Assembly: GCF_007992075.1 (NCBI RefSeq)
Contig: NZ_BJZO01000029.1
Span: 1-47,527 of the forward strand
Length of the DNA: 47,527 nucleotides
Direction: 5' to 3'
From: Pararhodospirillum oryzae
GTDB lineage: Bacteria > Pseudomonadota > Alphaproteobacteria > Rhodospirillales > Rhodospirillaceae
Under the pieces are notes generated by a model. The model saw only the letters and a list, made by a program, of their open reading frames with translations. It was not told the origin of the DNA and did not search any database. Positions 1-8,912 of this stretch are shown here, piece by piece. The position numbers and the translations under genes are program-made. Each line of letters starts with the position of its first letter. Position 1 is the stretch's first letter.

Positions 1-100
1 TTGGGGAACCCCTCCGCCGGGGTCATCCAGGGCTTCACCCGAGTGCCCCGCGCCCCCTCCCCTCCCCCTTGGAAAAGAAGAGGAAGGGAGGGAAATTTTC

Positions 101-982
101 CTACGCTTGGCGGGCGTCGACCACCGCTTGCCGGATGGCGCGGGTGCGGGTGAACAAGGCTTGCAAGGTTTCGCCCTCGCCCCAGCGGATGGCCCGTTGC
201 AACGCGGTCAGGTCCTCGGTGAAGCGCTGGAGGATGTCCAGCACCGCCTCGCGGTTGTTCAAGAAGACATCGCGCCACATGATCGGATCCGACCCGGCGA
301 TGCGCGTGAAATCGCGAAAACCGGCGGCCGAAAACTTGATGACCTCGGCCGACATCTGGGTTTCAAGGTTGGCCGCCGTGCCCACGATGGTATAGGCGAT
401 CAGGTGCGGCAGGTGCGAGGTGATGGCCAGCACCCGGTCGTGGTGATCGGCCTCCATGATCTCGATGATCATGCCGGCCTCGCGCCACATCCGGGCCACC
501 TTGTTGACCGCCCCCATCGGCACGTCCGCGTCCGGGGTCAGGATGCACCAACGCCCATGGAACAGCTCGGCGAACCCGTTCTCGGGGCCGCTTTTCTCGG
601 TGCCCGCCACCGGATGGCCGGGCACCAGGATCACGCCCTCGGGCAGCACCGGCGTGATCATGTCCATGACCCGCTTCTTGACCGATCCCACGTCGGACAG
701 GATGGTCCCGGGGGCCAGGTGGGGGGCGATGGCTTCCATGATCGCCGGCGTGGCGCCAACCGGCGCCCCCAGCACCACCAGGTCGGCCCCGGTGACGGCG
801 GCGCCCAGGTCGTCGGTCGCCTCGTCGACGATGCCCAGGGCCAGGGCGCGGGCCGGCACGTCGCCCCGGTCGCCGGCCACGATGACCCGGGCCAGGTTCT
901 CGCGGCGCAGGGCCCGCGCGAGCGACGATCCGATCAGGCCAATGCCCAGGATCGCCACCCGCTCGAAAAGAGGATCGGTCAT
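101..982 (-). CDS. tyrA: Prephenate/arogenate dehydrogenase (cyclohexadienyl dehydrogenase)
   Basis: This 293-residue cytoplasmic enzyme carries out the NAD(P)-dependent oxidative decarboxylation of prephenate or arogenate in tyrosine synthesis. A Rossmann fold opens the protein, with the dinucleotide motif GIGLIG at residues 13-18. The family substrate-site motif GHPVAGTEKSG follows around residues 122-132, and the conserved SHLPHLIAY helix lies at 189-197 with H190 and H193. The length fits the short monofunctional family with no ACT domain. The ATG at 982 overlaps the hisC stop (ATGA), so translation is probably coupled to the upstream aminotransferase. Which substrate is preferred cannot be told from sequence. 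About 100 bases remain to the window edge, with no supportable gene. Confidence 0.93.
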   Translation of the reverse strand: MTDPLFERVAILGIGLIGSSLARALRRENLARVIVAGDRGDVPARALALGIVDEATDDLGAAVTGADLVVLGAPVGATPAIMEAIAPHLAPGTILSDVGSVKKRVMDMITPVLPEGVILVPGHPVAGTEKSGPENGFAELFHGRWCILTPDADVPMGAVNKVARMWREAGMIIEIMEADHHDRVLAITSHLPHLIAYTIVGTAANLETQMSAEVIKFSAAGFRDFTRIAGSDPIMWRDVFLNNREAVLDILQRFTEDLTALQRAIRWGEGETLQALFTRTRAIRQAVVDARQA

Positions 983-2100
983 GCGCTCCCTCCGCCATCC
1001 ATGAACGCGGTCAGGGTTTCAATCAGGAACTGCATTTCGTCATCACGGCCAATGGTGATGCGCAGGGCATGGGGCAACCCGTACCCGGCCACCCGCCGGC
1101 AGATCAGGCCGTTCTGGCGCAAATACGCGTCGGCCGGGGCCACGGAGCGCGGGCCCTCGGGATCGAAGTGCACCAGCAGGAAGTTGCATGCTGAATCCGT
1201 CACCGTCAGGCCCAGGCCGCGCAGGCGCTCGGCCGTCCAGGTCCGCCAGTAGGTATTGTGTTCTTGCGCCATCTGCTGGAAGGCCACGTCGGCGATCGCC
1301 GCCTCGCCCGCGACCTGGGCCGCCGACGACACGTTGAACGGCCCGCGCATCCGGTTGAGCACGTCGATAATGTGTTCCGGCCCGTAGGCCCAGCCCAGGC
1401 GCAGGCCGCCCATGCCATGGATCTTGGAAAACGTGCGCAGCATCACCGTGTTGGGGTGGCTGTCGACCAGGGCCTGGCCCGGATCGTAGTCGTTGCGCCC
1501 CACGAACTCGGCGTAGGCGGAATCCAGCACCAGGATGATGTCGTCGCGCAGACCCTCGCGCAGGCGGCGCACGGTGTTGGAATCGATCAAGGTGCCGGTG
1601 GGGTTGTTGGGGTTGGCCAGGAAAACCAGCCGGGTGGAGGGCTTCACCGTCGCCAGCATGGCGTCGATGTCGGTGGTGAGGTTGGTTTCCGGGGCCAGCA
1701 GGGGTTCCACGCCGGCGCTGCGCGCGTAGATGGCGTACATCAGGAAGCCATAGGCGCTTTGCACGATGGTGTCGCCAGGACCGGCGTAGGCGCGCACCAG
1801 AAGGCCGATCAGTTCATCCGATCCGGCCCCGCAGACAATGCGCGCGGGATCCAGGCCGAAGCGCCGGCCGATGGCCTCGCGCACCGCCACCGAGCCGCCA
1901 TCGGGATACAGGTGAGCCGTGGCGCCGACCCGGGCCAGGGCCTCGCGGGCGCGGGGGCTGGCCCCCAGCGCGCCTTCGTTGGAGGCCAGCTTGATAATCC
2001 GGCTTACCCCGGGCACCGACGATTCGCCGCCCACGTAAGGGGAAATATCCATGATGCCGGGGCGGGGCTGGGGAACGGAATGCTGAGGCATGGGCGCCAT
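979..2100 (-). CDS. hisC: Histidinol-phosphate/aromatic aminotransferase (PLP fold type I)
   Basis: This is a 373-residue class I/II aminotransferase of the HisC type. Visible family landmarks are the NEG substrate motif near residue 41, LANPNNPTG at 161-169, the cofactor Asp in VLDSAYAEF (D193), the Schiff-base lysine in TFSKIHGMGG (K226) and the phosphate-binding arginine in GLRLGW (R234). HisC-like enzymes accept histidinol phosphate and often prephenate, phenylpyruvate or hydroxyphenylpyruvate. It sits between a chorismate mutase-domain gene and tyrA, with no other his gene nearby. The main role is therefore probably the aromatic transamination step (inference). Its stop overlaps the tyrA start by 4 bp. 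Confidence 0.9.
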   Translation of the reverse strand: MAPMPQHSVPQPRPGIMDISPYVGGESSVPGVSRIIKLASNEGALGASPRAREALARVGATAHLYPDGGSVAVREAIGRRFGLDPARIVCGAGSDELIGLLVRAYAGPGDTIVQSAYGFLMYAIYARSAGVEPLLAPETNLTTDIDAMLATVKPSTRLVFLANPNNPTGTLIDSNTVRRLREGLRDDIILVLDSAYAEFVGRNDYDPGQALVDSHPNTVMLRTFSKIHGMGGLRLGWAYGPEHIIDVLNRMRGPFNVSSAAQVAGEAAIADVAFQQMAQEHNTYWRTWTAERLRGLGLTVTDSACNFLLVHFDPEGPRSVAPADAYLRQNGLICRRVAGYGLPHALRITIGRDDEMQFLIETLTAFMDGGGSA

Positions 2101-2205
2101 CCTTTGTCACAGGCTTGAAGAGCCTGTCCTTGATGCGCGCCGGGCGCCGGCGCGCCTTGGGGGGGAAACGGAACAAGGGAAGCGGAACGGGGCTCCCGGG
2201 GTGGA

Positions 2206-3076
2206 TCAGGGGCCGTCCAGCTCGGCGTCGGTGAACGGCAAGGCGTAGGTGCCAATCACCACGGCGTGCTGGACGGGGCTGTGATGGCCGCCCTGGAGCC
2301 CTTGCAACCGGGCATCGTCGCGCAGCACGGGACCGCGGACCTCGATCAGGGTCAGGCGCACGTCCTCGCCTTGCGCGCGGGCATCAAGCACCGCCAGCGG
2401 ATCGAATCCATTGGCCCGCAGGCTGTCCAGCAGGCCGGTCCGGCTGAGATCGGGGCCGGTTTCCAGGCCCAGGAGCGAGCGGTCCTCGCCGGCGCTGGGT
2501 TCGGGATCGAGGGCGGCGATCACCAGGGCTTCCAGGCCATTGCGCCCACCGGTCACCGGCAGACGCACGATCACCCGCGGCGTGCCGGGCAGGGTGGACA
2601 TCAGGGCCGGCCACCAGGCAATGGCGTCCTCGGGACGGGGCAAGGGAACAACGCCCACCGTGGCCCGGCCCTCGCCCACTTCCTGGACCACCTGGCCCAC
2701 CGACTGGTGCACGGTGCCCGAGGTGAACGAGCCAAACTGATTGCGGGCCAGTTCCAGGTAGCCCGCGCCCCGTTCGGGCATCCAGACCGCCAGCGTGATG
2801 CGACCTTGCATGGACACCGAGACGCTGAAAATCTCGCGCCAAAGACGCACCAGGACGCGGCGGGGGAAGGGCCCCTGGTGACGCGCGACCAGACGGCGCA
2901 GCACGGCGGCCTCCCGGCCCGGGCGCAGATAGACGCCACCGGTTCCTTCCGCCTGCTTGGCAAGACGGATGCGGTCGGCCAAGATCGGCCCGACGCATCA
3001 ACTGGTCGTGGATGGCATCGTCGATCGCGTCGATCTCGGCCCGCAGGGCGTCAAGCGAGGAGGACGGGTCTGTCAT
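2206..3076 (-). pseudogene. Chorismate mutase (AroQ-type) domain gene with an apparent +1 frameshift
   Basis: The frame from ATG 3076 (GGAG ribosome site about 8 bases upstream) starts with an AroQ helix, LRAEIDAIDDAIHDQLMRR. It then goes out of frame at about 2979-2982. The -1-related frame continues the same helix at once as ADRIRLAKQ, with the GRE segment and the third helix ending SVSMQ expected for chorismate mutase. It runs on through about 190 further residues to the stop at 2206. Removing one G in CTTGGCC rejoins everything into a 289-residue protein. Catalytic-type residues are present across the join: the early Arg, the RR pair, Lys in RLAKQ, Arg-Glu in GRE and the late Gln. The C-terminal part is not recognised. 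It could be a true inactivating mutation, a base-call error, or recoding. It is the first gene of the hisC-tyrA cluster. Confidence 0.75.
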
Positions 3077-3172
3077 CGGAACTCCGCGTGGCAAGGGGCG
3101 ACCGAAGGGGCAAAAGCCAAGGGGGGGCGATTGGTTTACGCCCAACCCGAGGATAAAATCAAAAAGAAAACA

Positions 3173-3297
3173 TTGACAGCATCCGGACCCGCTCCCTAGC
3201 TATTCTCCCCCGCCATCATGGCGTCCCCCTCCGTCGCGGCAAGGCCGGGAACCAATTGACCGCCCCGTGGGGGGGCAAGCGTGGAGCCTGACCCCCG
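3173..3297 (+). promoter_or_regulatory. metX promoter candidate and GC-rich leader
   Basis: A perfect TTGACA lies at 3173-3178. Downstream -10 matches are weak (TAGCTA at 3197 or TATTCT at 3201), so the promoter call is tentative. The leader contains a C4/G7 hairpin (3263-3275) and a second C run (3292-3296). That C run could pair with the same G run across the GGAG ribosome site at 3283-3286. SAM-II-like conserved elements were looked for, since this class occurs upstream of alphaproteobacterial met genes, but none was recognised. Confidence 0.35.
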
Positions 3298-4494
3298 ATG
3301 AACGATACCCCGCCGGCCCAGGGGCCGCTTGGCAGGGCCCCGGGTCCGGGGCCGACCAATCATACCGCCACTTTGTGCACGCGCGAACCCATGCGGCTCG
3401 ACAGTGGCGGGGAATTGGGACCGATCACGGTTGCCTACCAGACGCAAGGCGTGCTCAATGCCGAGCGCTCCAACGCCATCTTGGTGTGCCACGCCCTGAC
3501 CGGCGACCACTACATGCAAGGCCCCCACCCGGTGACCGGCAAGCCCGGCTGGTGGGAAATCGTGGTGGGGCCGGGCCGGGTCATCGATACCCGCCGCTAT
3601 TTCGTGATCTGCTCCAACGTGCTGGGCGGCTGCCTGGGCACCACCGGCCCGCGCGAGATCAACCCCGCCACCGGCCAGCCCTGGGGCCTGGGGTTCCCGG
3701 TGATCACCATCGGCGACATGGTGCGCGCCCAGGCCCTGCTGCTCGATCACCTGGGCATCGACACCTTGTTTTGCGCCATCGGGGGATCGATGGGGGCCAT
3801 GCAGGTGCTGCAATGGGCGGTGGCCTATCCCGAGCGGGTGCGCGCGGCCGTGCCCATCGCCGGGTCGTGGCGCCATTCGGCCCAGAACATCGCCTTTAAC
3901 GAGGTTGGCCGCCAGGCGATCATGGCCGATCCCGACTGGTCCGGCGGCGACTACCTGAGCGAGGGGCGCGTGCCCCGGCGCGGCCTCGCGGTCGCGCGCA
4001 TGACCGCCCATATCACCTACCTGTCGGAACCGGCGCTGCACCGCAAGTTCGGGCGCAAGCTGCAAAACCCCACCGGGGTCAGCTATGGCTTCGACGCCGA
4101 TTTCCAGGTGGAAAGCTACCTGCGCCACCAAGGCGCCAGCTTCGTCAAACGCTTTGACGCGAACAGTTATCTGTTCATCACGCGGGCCATGGATTACTTC
4201 GACCTGGCGGCTGCCCACGATGGCGTGCTGGCCCGGGCCTTCCAGGGCACGAAAACCCGCTTTTGCGTGATTTCATTTTCGTCCGACTGGCTGTTTCCCA
4301 CCGCCGAAAGCCGGGCCGTGGTGCGGGCACTCAACGCCGCCGCCGCCCGGGTGAGCTTTGTCGAGGTCACGACCGACAAGGGGCACGACGCCTTCTTGCT
4401 CGACGAGCCGGCGTTCCACGATACCCTGAGCGGCTTCCTGAACGGCCTGGCCGAGCAGGCCGGCCTGCCGCCCGCCCCGGAGGATCCCTCATGA
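3298..4494 (+). CDS. metX: Homoserine O-acyltransferase (MetX)
   Basis: This 398-residue alpha/beta-hydrolase-fold enzyme activates homoserine by O-acylation, the first committed step of methionine synthesis. The nucleophile elbow GGSMGAMQ puts the serine at S164. D330 (in SFSSDWLFP) and H363 (in DKGHDAF) complete the triad. The oxyanion and substrate loops [12 protein letters not shown] and [11 protein letters not shown] are typical of MetX. Sequence alone does not decide between acetyl-CoA and succinyl-CoA, because some MetX proteins use succinyl-CoA. The stop overlaps the metW start (ATGA). The first ~20 Pro/Gly-rich residues are probably disordered. The ribosome site is GGAG about 11 bases upstream. 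Confidence 0.95.
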   Translation: MNDTPPAQGPLGRAPGPGPTNHTATLCTREPMRLDSGGELGPITVAYQTQGVLNAERSNAILVCHALTGDHYMQGPHPVTGKPGWWEIVVGPGRVIDTRRYFVICSNVLGGCLGTTGPREINPATGQPWGLGFPVITIGDMVRAQALLLDHLGIDTLFCAIGGSMGAMQVLQWAVAYPERVRAAVPIAGSWRHSAQNIAFNEVGRQAIMADPDWSGGDYLSEGRVPRRGLAVARMTAHITYLSEPALHRKFGRKLQNPTGVSYGFDADFQVESYLRHQGASFVKRFDANSYLFITRAMDYFDLAAAHDGVLARAFQGTKTRFCVISFSSDWLFPTAESRAVVRALNAAAARVSFVEVTTDKGHDAFLLDEPAFHDTLSGFLNGLAEQAGLPPAPEDPS

Positions 4495-5126
4495 CCCCGG
4501 CCAGTCCCACCGGCGCCATCCGTTACGACCTGCAACTGATCGCCGACATGGTGCCGCCCGGAGCCCGGGTTCTGGACGTGGGATGTGGCGATGGCGAGCT
4601 GCTGGCCCACCTCAGCATCACCAAGCAGATTGATGGCCGGGGCATCGAGCTGTCGATGGCCGGGGTGCGCGCGGCCGTGGGGCGCGGAGTCGCGGTCATC
4701 CAGGGCGACGCCGACACGGATCTGCGCGACTACCCGGACGGCGCCTTCGACTACGCCATCTTGAGCCAGACCCTGCAAGCCACCGAGCACCCGCGCGACG
4801 TCCTGGCCAACCTGCTGCGCATCGCGGACCGGGCCATCGTCTCGTTTCCCAACTTTGGCCATTGGCGCAGCCGCCTGCAACTGCTGACCCTGGGCAAGAT
4901 GCCGGTCAGCGAGTACCTGCCGCATCAGTGGTGGAACACCCCCAACATCCACTTCTGCACCATCCGCGATTTCCTGCTTCTGTGCCGGGACATGGGCATC
5001 GTGGTGGAACGGGCGCTGGCGCTGGATGAACACGGACGCCCGCGCTCGATCTCGGGCGTGGGACCGCTCGCCAACGTGCTGGGCGCGCAAGGGGTGTTCG
5101 TGCTGCGCCGGAGCACGCGGGCGTGA
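4491..5126 (+). CDS. metW: MetW, methyltransferase-fold partner of MetX
   Basis: This 211-residue protein has a class I methyltransferase fold: motif [13 protein letters not shown] near residues 22-33, an acidic GIELS loop, and [16 protein letters not shown] typical of MetW. The family segment [14 protein letters not shown] and the later [13 protein letters not shown] stretch are both present. MetW is encoded next to MetX in many proteobacteria and is needed for methionine synthesis there. The start is the ATG inside the metX stop (4 bp overlap), which implies translational coupling. It ends in a GTGA overlap with the next gene. Confidence 0.94.
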   Translation: MTPASPTGAIRYDLQLIADMVPPGARVLDVGCGDGELLAHLSITKQIDGRGIELSMAGVRAAVGRGVAVIQGDADTDLRDYPDGAFDYAILSQTLQATEHPRDVLANLLRIADRAIVSFPNFGHWRSRLQLLTLGKMPVSEYLPHQWWNTPNIHFCTIRDFLLLCRDMGIVVERALALDEHGRPRSISGVGPLANVLGAQGVFVLRRSTRA

Positions 5127-5737
5127 GACGCCACGCCCGGCACCTCACGCTGGGGATCGCCGGGCTTCTGGCGCTGGGCCTCCTGGCCGGGGCCCTGGCC
5201 CTGGCGCGCTTCGCCGACGATCCCGTGGCCTTGCTGCTGGGCTCCCGGGCCAGGGTCACGATTCCCCTCCCCGAGTCGACCATGCGCCTCGTGCTGAGCC
5301 AGACCGGGAGCGGACCCGACAGGGGCCGGCTGCTGACCGTTGAACGGGCCGGGCAGGTGGTGCTGGGGACCCCCCTCTATCCGGCCGCGTCGGACACCGG
5401 GGGCTGGGATGTCTTCTGGATCCCGGAAACCGACGCCACCGGCGGCCCCTTCGCCCGCCTGATCGAACCCGGGGGCGAAATCCTGATCGATCTGGGGGGG
5501 CTCGCGGCGGTGCGGGTGGTGCGCACGGCGGTGGGCCCGCTGCTGACCTCGCCCAAGGGCGACGCGCGCGCGGGCGCGGTGATCGGCCCCGATGGCGCCA
5601 TCACGGTGACCGATGGGCTGCGGGTCCCCGACCTGCCCCCCGGGCCGGGCCTCCGGCTGGGGCGCGTGCTGGGGGAAGCCCGGGGCCCGTGGACCTTCCA
5701 GCCCACGCCCACGGACGTCCCCCGCCCCCTCCCTTGA
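5123..5737 (+). CDS. Hypothetical membrane-anchored protein
   Basis: I do not recognise this 204-residue protein. Its GTG start overlaps the metW stop (GTGA), so it belongs to the metX-metW transcript. Residues 1-10 are basic (MRRHARH) and residues 10-29 form a strongly hydrophobic Leu/Ala/Gly helix, either a signal anchor or an uncleaved signal peptide. The rest is predicted to lie outside the membrane and is rich in beta-branched, Gly and Pro residues, with no cysteines or obvious catalytic motif. It ends in a Pro-rich tail. Codon use and GC match its neighbours. A link to methionine synthesis is suggested only by position. Confidence 0.7.
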   Translation: MRRHARHLTLGIAGLLALGLLAGALALARFADDPVALLLGSRARVTIPLPESTMRLVLSQTGSGPDRGRLLTVERAGQVVLGTPLYPAASDTGGWDVFWIPETDATGGPFARLIEPGGEILIDLGGLAAVRVVRTAVGPLLTSPKGDARAGAVIGPDGAITVTDGLRVPDLPPGPGLRLGRVLGEARGPWTFQPTPTDVPRPLP

Positions 5738-5804
5738 ACGAGCCGCCCCTTCTCACGCGCCCATCGGACGAGAAACCGCGAAACCCCTCGTCCCAGGACC
5801 GGCC

Positions 5805-5867
5805 GAGCGCCGGTCAACAGATCACGACCGGGCGAGCGCCGGTCAGCGGGCGTGCAAGCGCCGGTCT
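5805..5867 (+). repeat. Three direct copies of a 10-12 bp motif (AGCGCCGGTC)
   Basis: The motif AGCGCCGGTC occurs at 5806, 5835 and 5857, at intervals of 29 and 22 bases. The copies lie in the gap after the metXW operon and run into the 3' end of the convergent small gene. The purpose is unknown; it may be a decayed repeat or a protein-binding cluster. Confidence 0.5.
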
Positions 5868-6127
5868 ATCCCGCCAGGATGGCGGATGTGGGCCAGCGCA
5901 TGCAGTTCGTCGAGCAGGCAGGCCATGGCCGGATGTCCCGCCCTGCGCTCCTGGTGGGCCTGATCGCGGATCATCTGGCGCACGGCAGGACCGCCCCAGT
6001 TCTGTTGCAAAACACAATGGGCCTTCTGCACCGCGATAATCATCGACAGGCGTTCGTGACTGGCGACCACGTGGACCTCCTCGGGGTCCGCGTCGCACAA
6101 TGCCAGGCAATCCTCGATGGTGATCAT
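5843..6127 (-). CDS. Small conserved hypothetical protein (MITIEDC family)
   Basis: This 94-residue protein starts at ATG 6127 behind a good GGGAGGG ribosome site. An upstream in-frame extension exists but lacks such a site and is poor in protein character. The N terminus MITIEDCLALCDADPEEV resembles small alphaproteobacterial proteins of unknown function that open with MITIEDCIAL and an HEH-type segment; here the equivalent is ASHERLSMIIA. The protein is mostly helical and soluble, with several His residues. The family assignment is from memory, so it is moderately certain. No function is proposed. Confidence 0.65.
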   Translation of the reverse strand: MITIEDCLALCDADPEEVHVVASHERLSMIIAVQKAHCVLQQNWGGPAVRQMIRDQAHQERRAGHPAMACLLDELHALAHIRHPGGIDRRLHAR

Positions 6128-6532
6128 GAAACCCTCCCGCGGGATACCCCGTCTTGGTCGGGGGGGGCCTGGGTTCGAAACCATCGCCTCCCCACGCTTG
6201 AAGGGACGGTGGGAGCGAGAAGGACGCGGGCCCGGCGGGAAACGAAAGGGATGAGACCGGGAACGTCGCAATCGACTCGGAACCGACCCTTGGGAAGAAA
6301 GGGTATCATACTGCCGCCACGATACCGCGCGACGGACGGGAAGAGCCGGCATGCAAATTCTACCTATGTGCAATGCAATAGGCGGGGTAGCTGAAGGTTT
6401 GTTTCGCCAGCGCAACGGCACGAGGATTGCGTGCACGCCCTGCGTCCGTCCCCGGGCCCTCGGCGAGGCCGGAAACCAGGGCCTGCCTCGCGCCCCGGTG
6501 GGGGAAGGCGAAGGCCCGGGGAGAGGCGCGGT
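6128..6532. other. Non-coding gap of 405 bases
   Basis: No gene is supported here. The TTCGAAA string near 6172 is not flanked by tRNA arms. A short AT-rich patch at about 6348-6410 contains repeated TGCAA strings and may carry the promoter of the minus-strand small gene, but no convincing -35/-10 pair was found. Confidence 0.5.
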
Positions 6533-7228
6533 TCAAAGCGCCGTCTTGCGCAGCAAGGTGGCGCGCATCGGCTGGTCGAAGGTGCGCCCGCCATCGGGGG
6601 CCGGCGCGCTCAGCCGCTCGAACGCCTCGCGCAGCGCCGGTTCATCCTCGGCGATCAGGGCGTCGCGTTCGGGGTTGGCGGCTGCGATGCGCTGGCGCAT
6701 GGCCTCGAACGACTCGTGGCGGACCGTGTGCAGGTATTCTTCCTCGCGCACCAGGGCCAGGCCATGGGCGGCGGTGTCGTGGGCGGCGGCGTGGGCCTGG
6801 GCGCGCACCGTGGTTTCATCGTCCAGCCCCCGGAGCAATTCGAAATGGGGGCCGTCGGCAATCGGCTCGCTGACCAGAACCGGGGCACCGGTGCGCGCCA
6901 CCCGCGCGGCCTCGGCCAGGGCCCGGCGCATCAGGGGCGGCGGCACATGGTGCAGGCTGTTGAAAAAGATCACCGCGTCCGCCGACTCGTCGGCCAGGGG
7001 CATGGCCTCGGCTCCGGCCTTGAGCAGCACCACGCCCGGTTCGGGGGCATGGGCCAGGGCCCGGGCCAGCTGGCGTTCACTGACTTCCAGCCCCACGACC
7101 ACCCGCGCCCCGTTGCGCGCCATCAGACGGGCCAGCGCCCCATCCCCGCAGCCCGCATCCACGATGGTGTGGCCGGCCATCGGCACCCAGTCCATCAGAA
7201 CGTCGGTATTCTTGCGACGAGGCAGCAT
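6533..7228 (-). CDS. Class I SAM-dependent methyltransferase
   Basis: This 231-residue protein has a Methyltransf_11-type core. Motif I is VDAGCGDGALARL (about residues 22-34), followed by an acidic VVGLEVS loop, the AEAMPLADESADAVIF motif II region, and FNSLHHVPPP as the post-motif segment often seen in small-molecule methyltransferases. The C-terminal ~90 residues are helical and charged, with many Glu and Arg, and probably form the substrate lid. A GGGAGG ribosome site lies 6 bases before ATG 7228. The substrate is unknown. The gene follows the 280-residue unknown on the same strand after about 140 bases. Confidence 0.85.
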   Translation of the reverse strand: MLPRRKNTDVLMDWVPMAGHTIVDAGCGDGALARLMARNGARVVVGLEVSERQLARALAHAPEPGVVLLKAGAEAMPLADESADAVIFFNSLHHVPPPLMRRALAEAARVARTGAPVLVSEPIADGPHFELLRGLDDETTVRAQAHAAAHDTAAHGLALVREEEYLHTVRHESFEAMRQRIAAANPERDALIAEDEPALREAFERLSAPAPDGGRTFDQPMRATLLRKTAL

Positions 7229-7369
7229 GGTTATCCTCCCTTGGCGCCCACCCTGGCGCCGACGACGCCCCCCACACCCAGCTCTCCCGCGAGATCCATG
7301 GAAGGGGAGCCGCTTTGCAAAGAACCCGGAGCGCCCCGGGCATGGCCGCCCCCCCGACGCTCCTTGGTT

Positions 7370-8212
7370 TCAGAACTCCGGACGCTCGGGACGGTACTGG
7401 ACCTTGAAGGCGTTTTCGAAGGCCGCCACGAACTGGGCGCACTGGCGCTTGCGCCCCAGGGCCGCCGAAAGGTGATCATGGGGAATCGGGGGCGAGGACT
7501 GCCCGCTTTGCTCCATCTGGACACGGATGCGCTCCAGGAACTCGCGCAGCGTCACCGCCTCGACCAGATCGGCCACGAAGTTGACGAACGCCCCCAGGCG
7601 GACCTTGCCTTCCGGGCCATGAAAGGCCGAGGCGGAAAACGATCCGGTGCGCCCGCCGCGCCGTTCCAGCACCGCCGCGCGCAGATGGGTGGCAAACGGC
7701 GTGAAGACCACCGCCGTCTGGCTTTCGTGCTGCACCACCACGTCCTGCGCCGAGCTGAACAGGGCCCGGGTGGCGTCGCGGATGATCTCGTCGGTCAGAT
7801 CCTCGCCGTGGGCCACCTGCTCGATCAGGTTGATCGCGTCCGACCCGTTGGTCGCGAACAGCGTGCGTCCGTCCACGTGGATCGACACCCAGGACTCGGG
7901 CGAAAAACGCCGGTCGTAATCGCTGCGCTTGCGCACCCAGAGGTCTTCCCAGTCCACCGGATCGTCGCGGTGAAAAATCTGGGGATCGCGCAGGAAGCGT
8001 TCGACCACCAGGGCGGCGACCCGCAACGTGCTGGGAACCGTTTGCCCGCGCACCACCACCTGCTCCTTGCGCACGGAGGTGGTGAGTTCCAGGATAATCC
8101 GGTTCGAACGAATGACCAGCGCCCCCTCCTCGATCGGACCAGGACGGCCGCCGCCGATTTGATGGACGGTTGTCTTTTCTCGAAACAGGGAGATGGGCCC
8201 GATAGACGCCAT
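7370..8212 (-). CDS. Hypothetical protein, 280 residues
   Basis: I do not recognise the family. There is no signal peptide or membrane helix. The sequence is mixed alpha/beta, with conserved-looking stretches WEDLWVRKRSDYDRRFS near residue 90, ESWVSIHVDGRTLFATNG and ATRALFSSAQDVVVQHES. The C-terminal third is helical. The start at 8212 has an AAAGG site 7 bases upstream. The gene is divergent from the YdcF-like gene (85 bases apart) and upstream of the methyltransferase, possibly in one transcript. Coding character is strong: long, in phase with local GC3, and free of low complexity. Confidence 0.75.
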   Translation of the reverse strand: MASIGPISLFREKTTVHQIGGGRPGPIEEGALVIRSNRIILELTTSVRKEQVVVRGQTVPSTLRVAALVVERFLRDPQIFHRDDPVDWEDLWVRKRSDYDRRFSPESWVSIHVDGRTLFATNGSDAINLIEQVAHGEDLTDEIIRDATRALFSSAQDVVVQHESQTAVVFTPFATHLRAAVLERRGGRTGSFSASAFHGPEGKVRLGAFVNFVADLVEAVTLREFLERIRVQMEQSGQSSPPIPHDHLSAALGRKRQCAQFVAAFENAFKVQYRPERPEF

Positions 8213-8297
8213 GTGCGCCTTTCATTCGCTTGAAGGCAGACGACGAATCAAACGGCTGGAACACCAGTCCGCGCCATAATCGGAGGATCGACGCCCA

Positions 8298-8912
8298 ATG
8301 TCCACCGTCACGCCAGGAATCCAGGGGCGGGAGGCCCACGGATTTTGTTTGCCACACGGCCAAGGGGAGACAGCGGGAGTCGCCTTGATTGTTCTTGGCG
8401 CAAAATTAATGCCGGACGGGAACCCACCCCCGGTTCTCCTCCGGCGCTTGTCCCATGCCCTGCACCTCGCGACCCAGGTTCCCGACGCCCCCCTGATTCT
8501 CAGTGGCGCGCCGACCGGGGGCGAGGCGCTCCCCAGCGAAGCCGAGGTCATGGCGCGCTGGCTGTCGCAAGCCGGCCTCGCGGAACACCGCCTGGTGCGC
8601 GAGGAGCAGGCCCGCAACACCCTGGGCAATGCCCGCCACGGCCTGGCCCTGGCCCGGGAGATGAACGCGCGCGAGGTCTGGCTGATCACCGACGGCGTGC
8701 ACATGCCCCGGGCCTGGCTGTTTTTCCGCCTCCTGGCGCCCCGGGGCCTGGGCCTGCGCGCCTGTCGGGCGCCCGCGCCCCGGGAACGAGGCCCGGTCAT
8801 CGGGGGCGCGGTGCGTGAAACCCTGGCCTTGCTGGTCAACCTGCCCCGCCTGACCCGCGCCGTGATCGAAACCCGCCGCCCCGGCCCCCGCCCCGATCGG
8901 AACCAGCCATGA
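8298..8912 (+). CDS. YdcF/SanA-like DUF218 protein
   Basis: This 204-residue DUF218 protein has the usual order: an N-terminal strand VALIVLGAKL, then PLILSGAPTGGEALPSEAEVM with the conserved Gly and Glu, then LVREEQARNTLGNARHGLAL, the family's E...A/S-T-x-NA signature, and finally WLITDGVHMPRAWLFF. DUF218 proteins (YdcF, SanA, ElyC) are linked to envelope maintenance, but the chemistry is not settled. Unlike SanA and ElyC, no clear N-terminal membrane helix is seen. Its stop overlaps the next start (ATGA), so the two genes are translated together. Confidence 0.82.
   Translation: MSTVTPGIQGREAHGFCLPHGQGETAGVALIVLGAKLMPDGNPPPVLLRRLSHALHLATQVPDAPLILSGAPTGGEALPSEAEVMARWLSQAGLAEHRLVREEQARNTLGNARHGLALAREMNAREVWLITDGVHMPRAWLFFRLLAPRGLGLRACRAPAPRERGPVIGGAVRETLALLVNLPRLTRAVIETRRPGPRPDRNQP

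Noticed and set aside
1..100. Possible minus-strand gene start (ATG at 26)
   Set aside because: Only eight codons are inside the window; nothing can be supported.
3180..3297. SAM-II riboswitch before metX
   Set aside because: The conserved loop and final AGCUAAA-type element of the class are missing; only generic GC hairpins are seen.
6160..6200. GGGTTCGAAACC string resembling a tRNA T-loop
   Set aside because: The flanks do not pair as a T-stem and no acceptor, D or anticodon arms can be formed on either strand.
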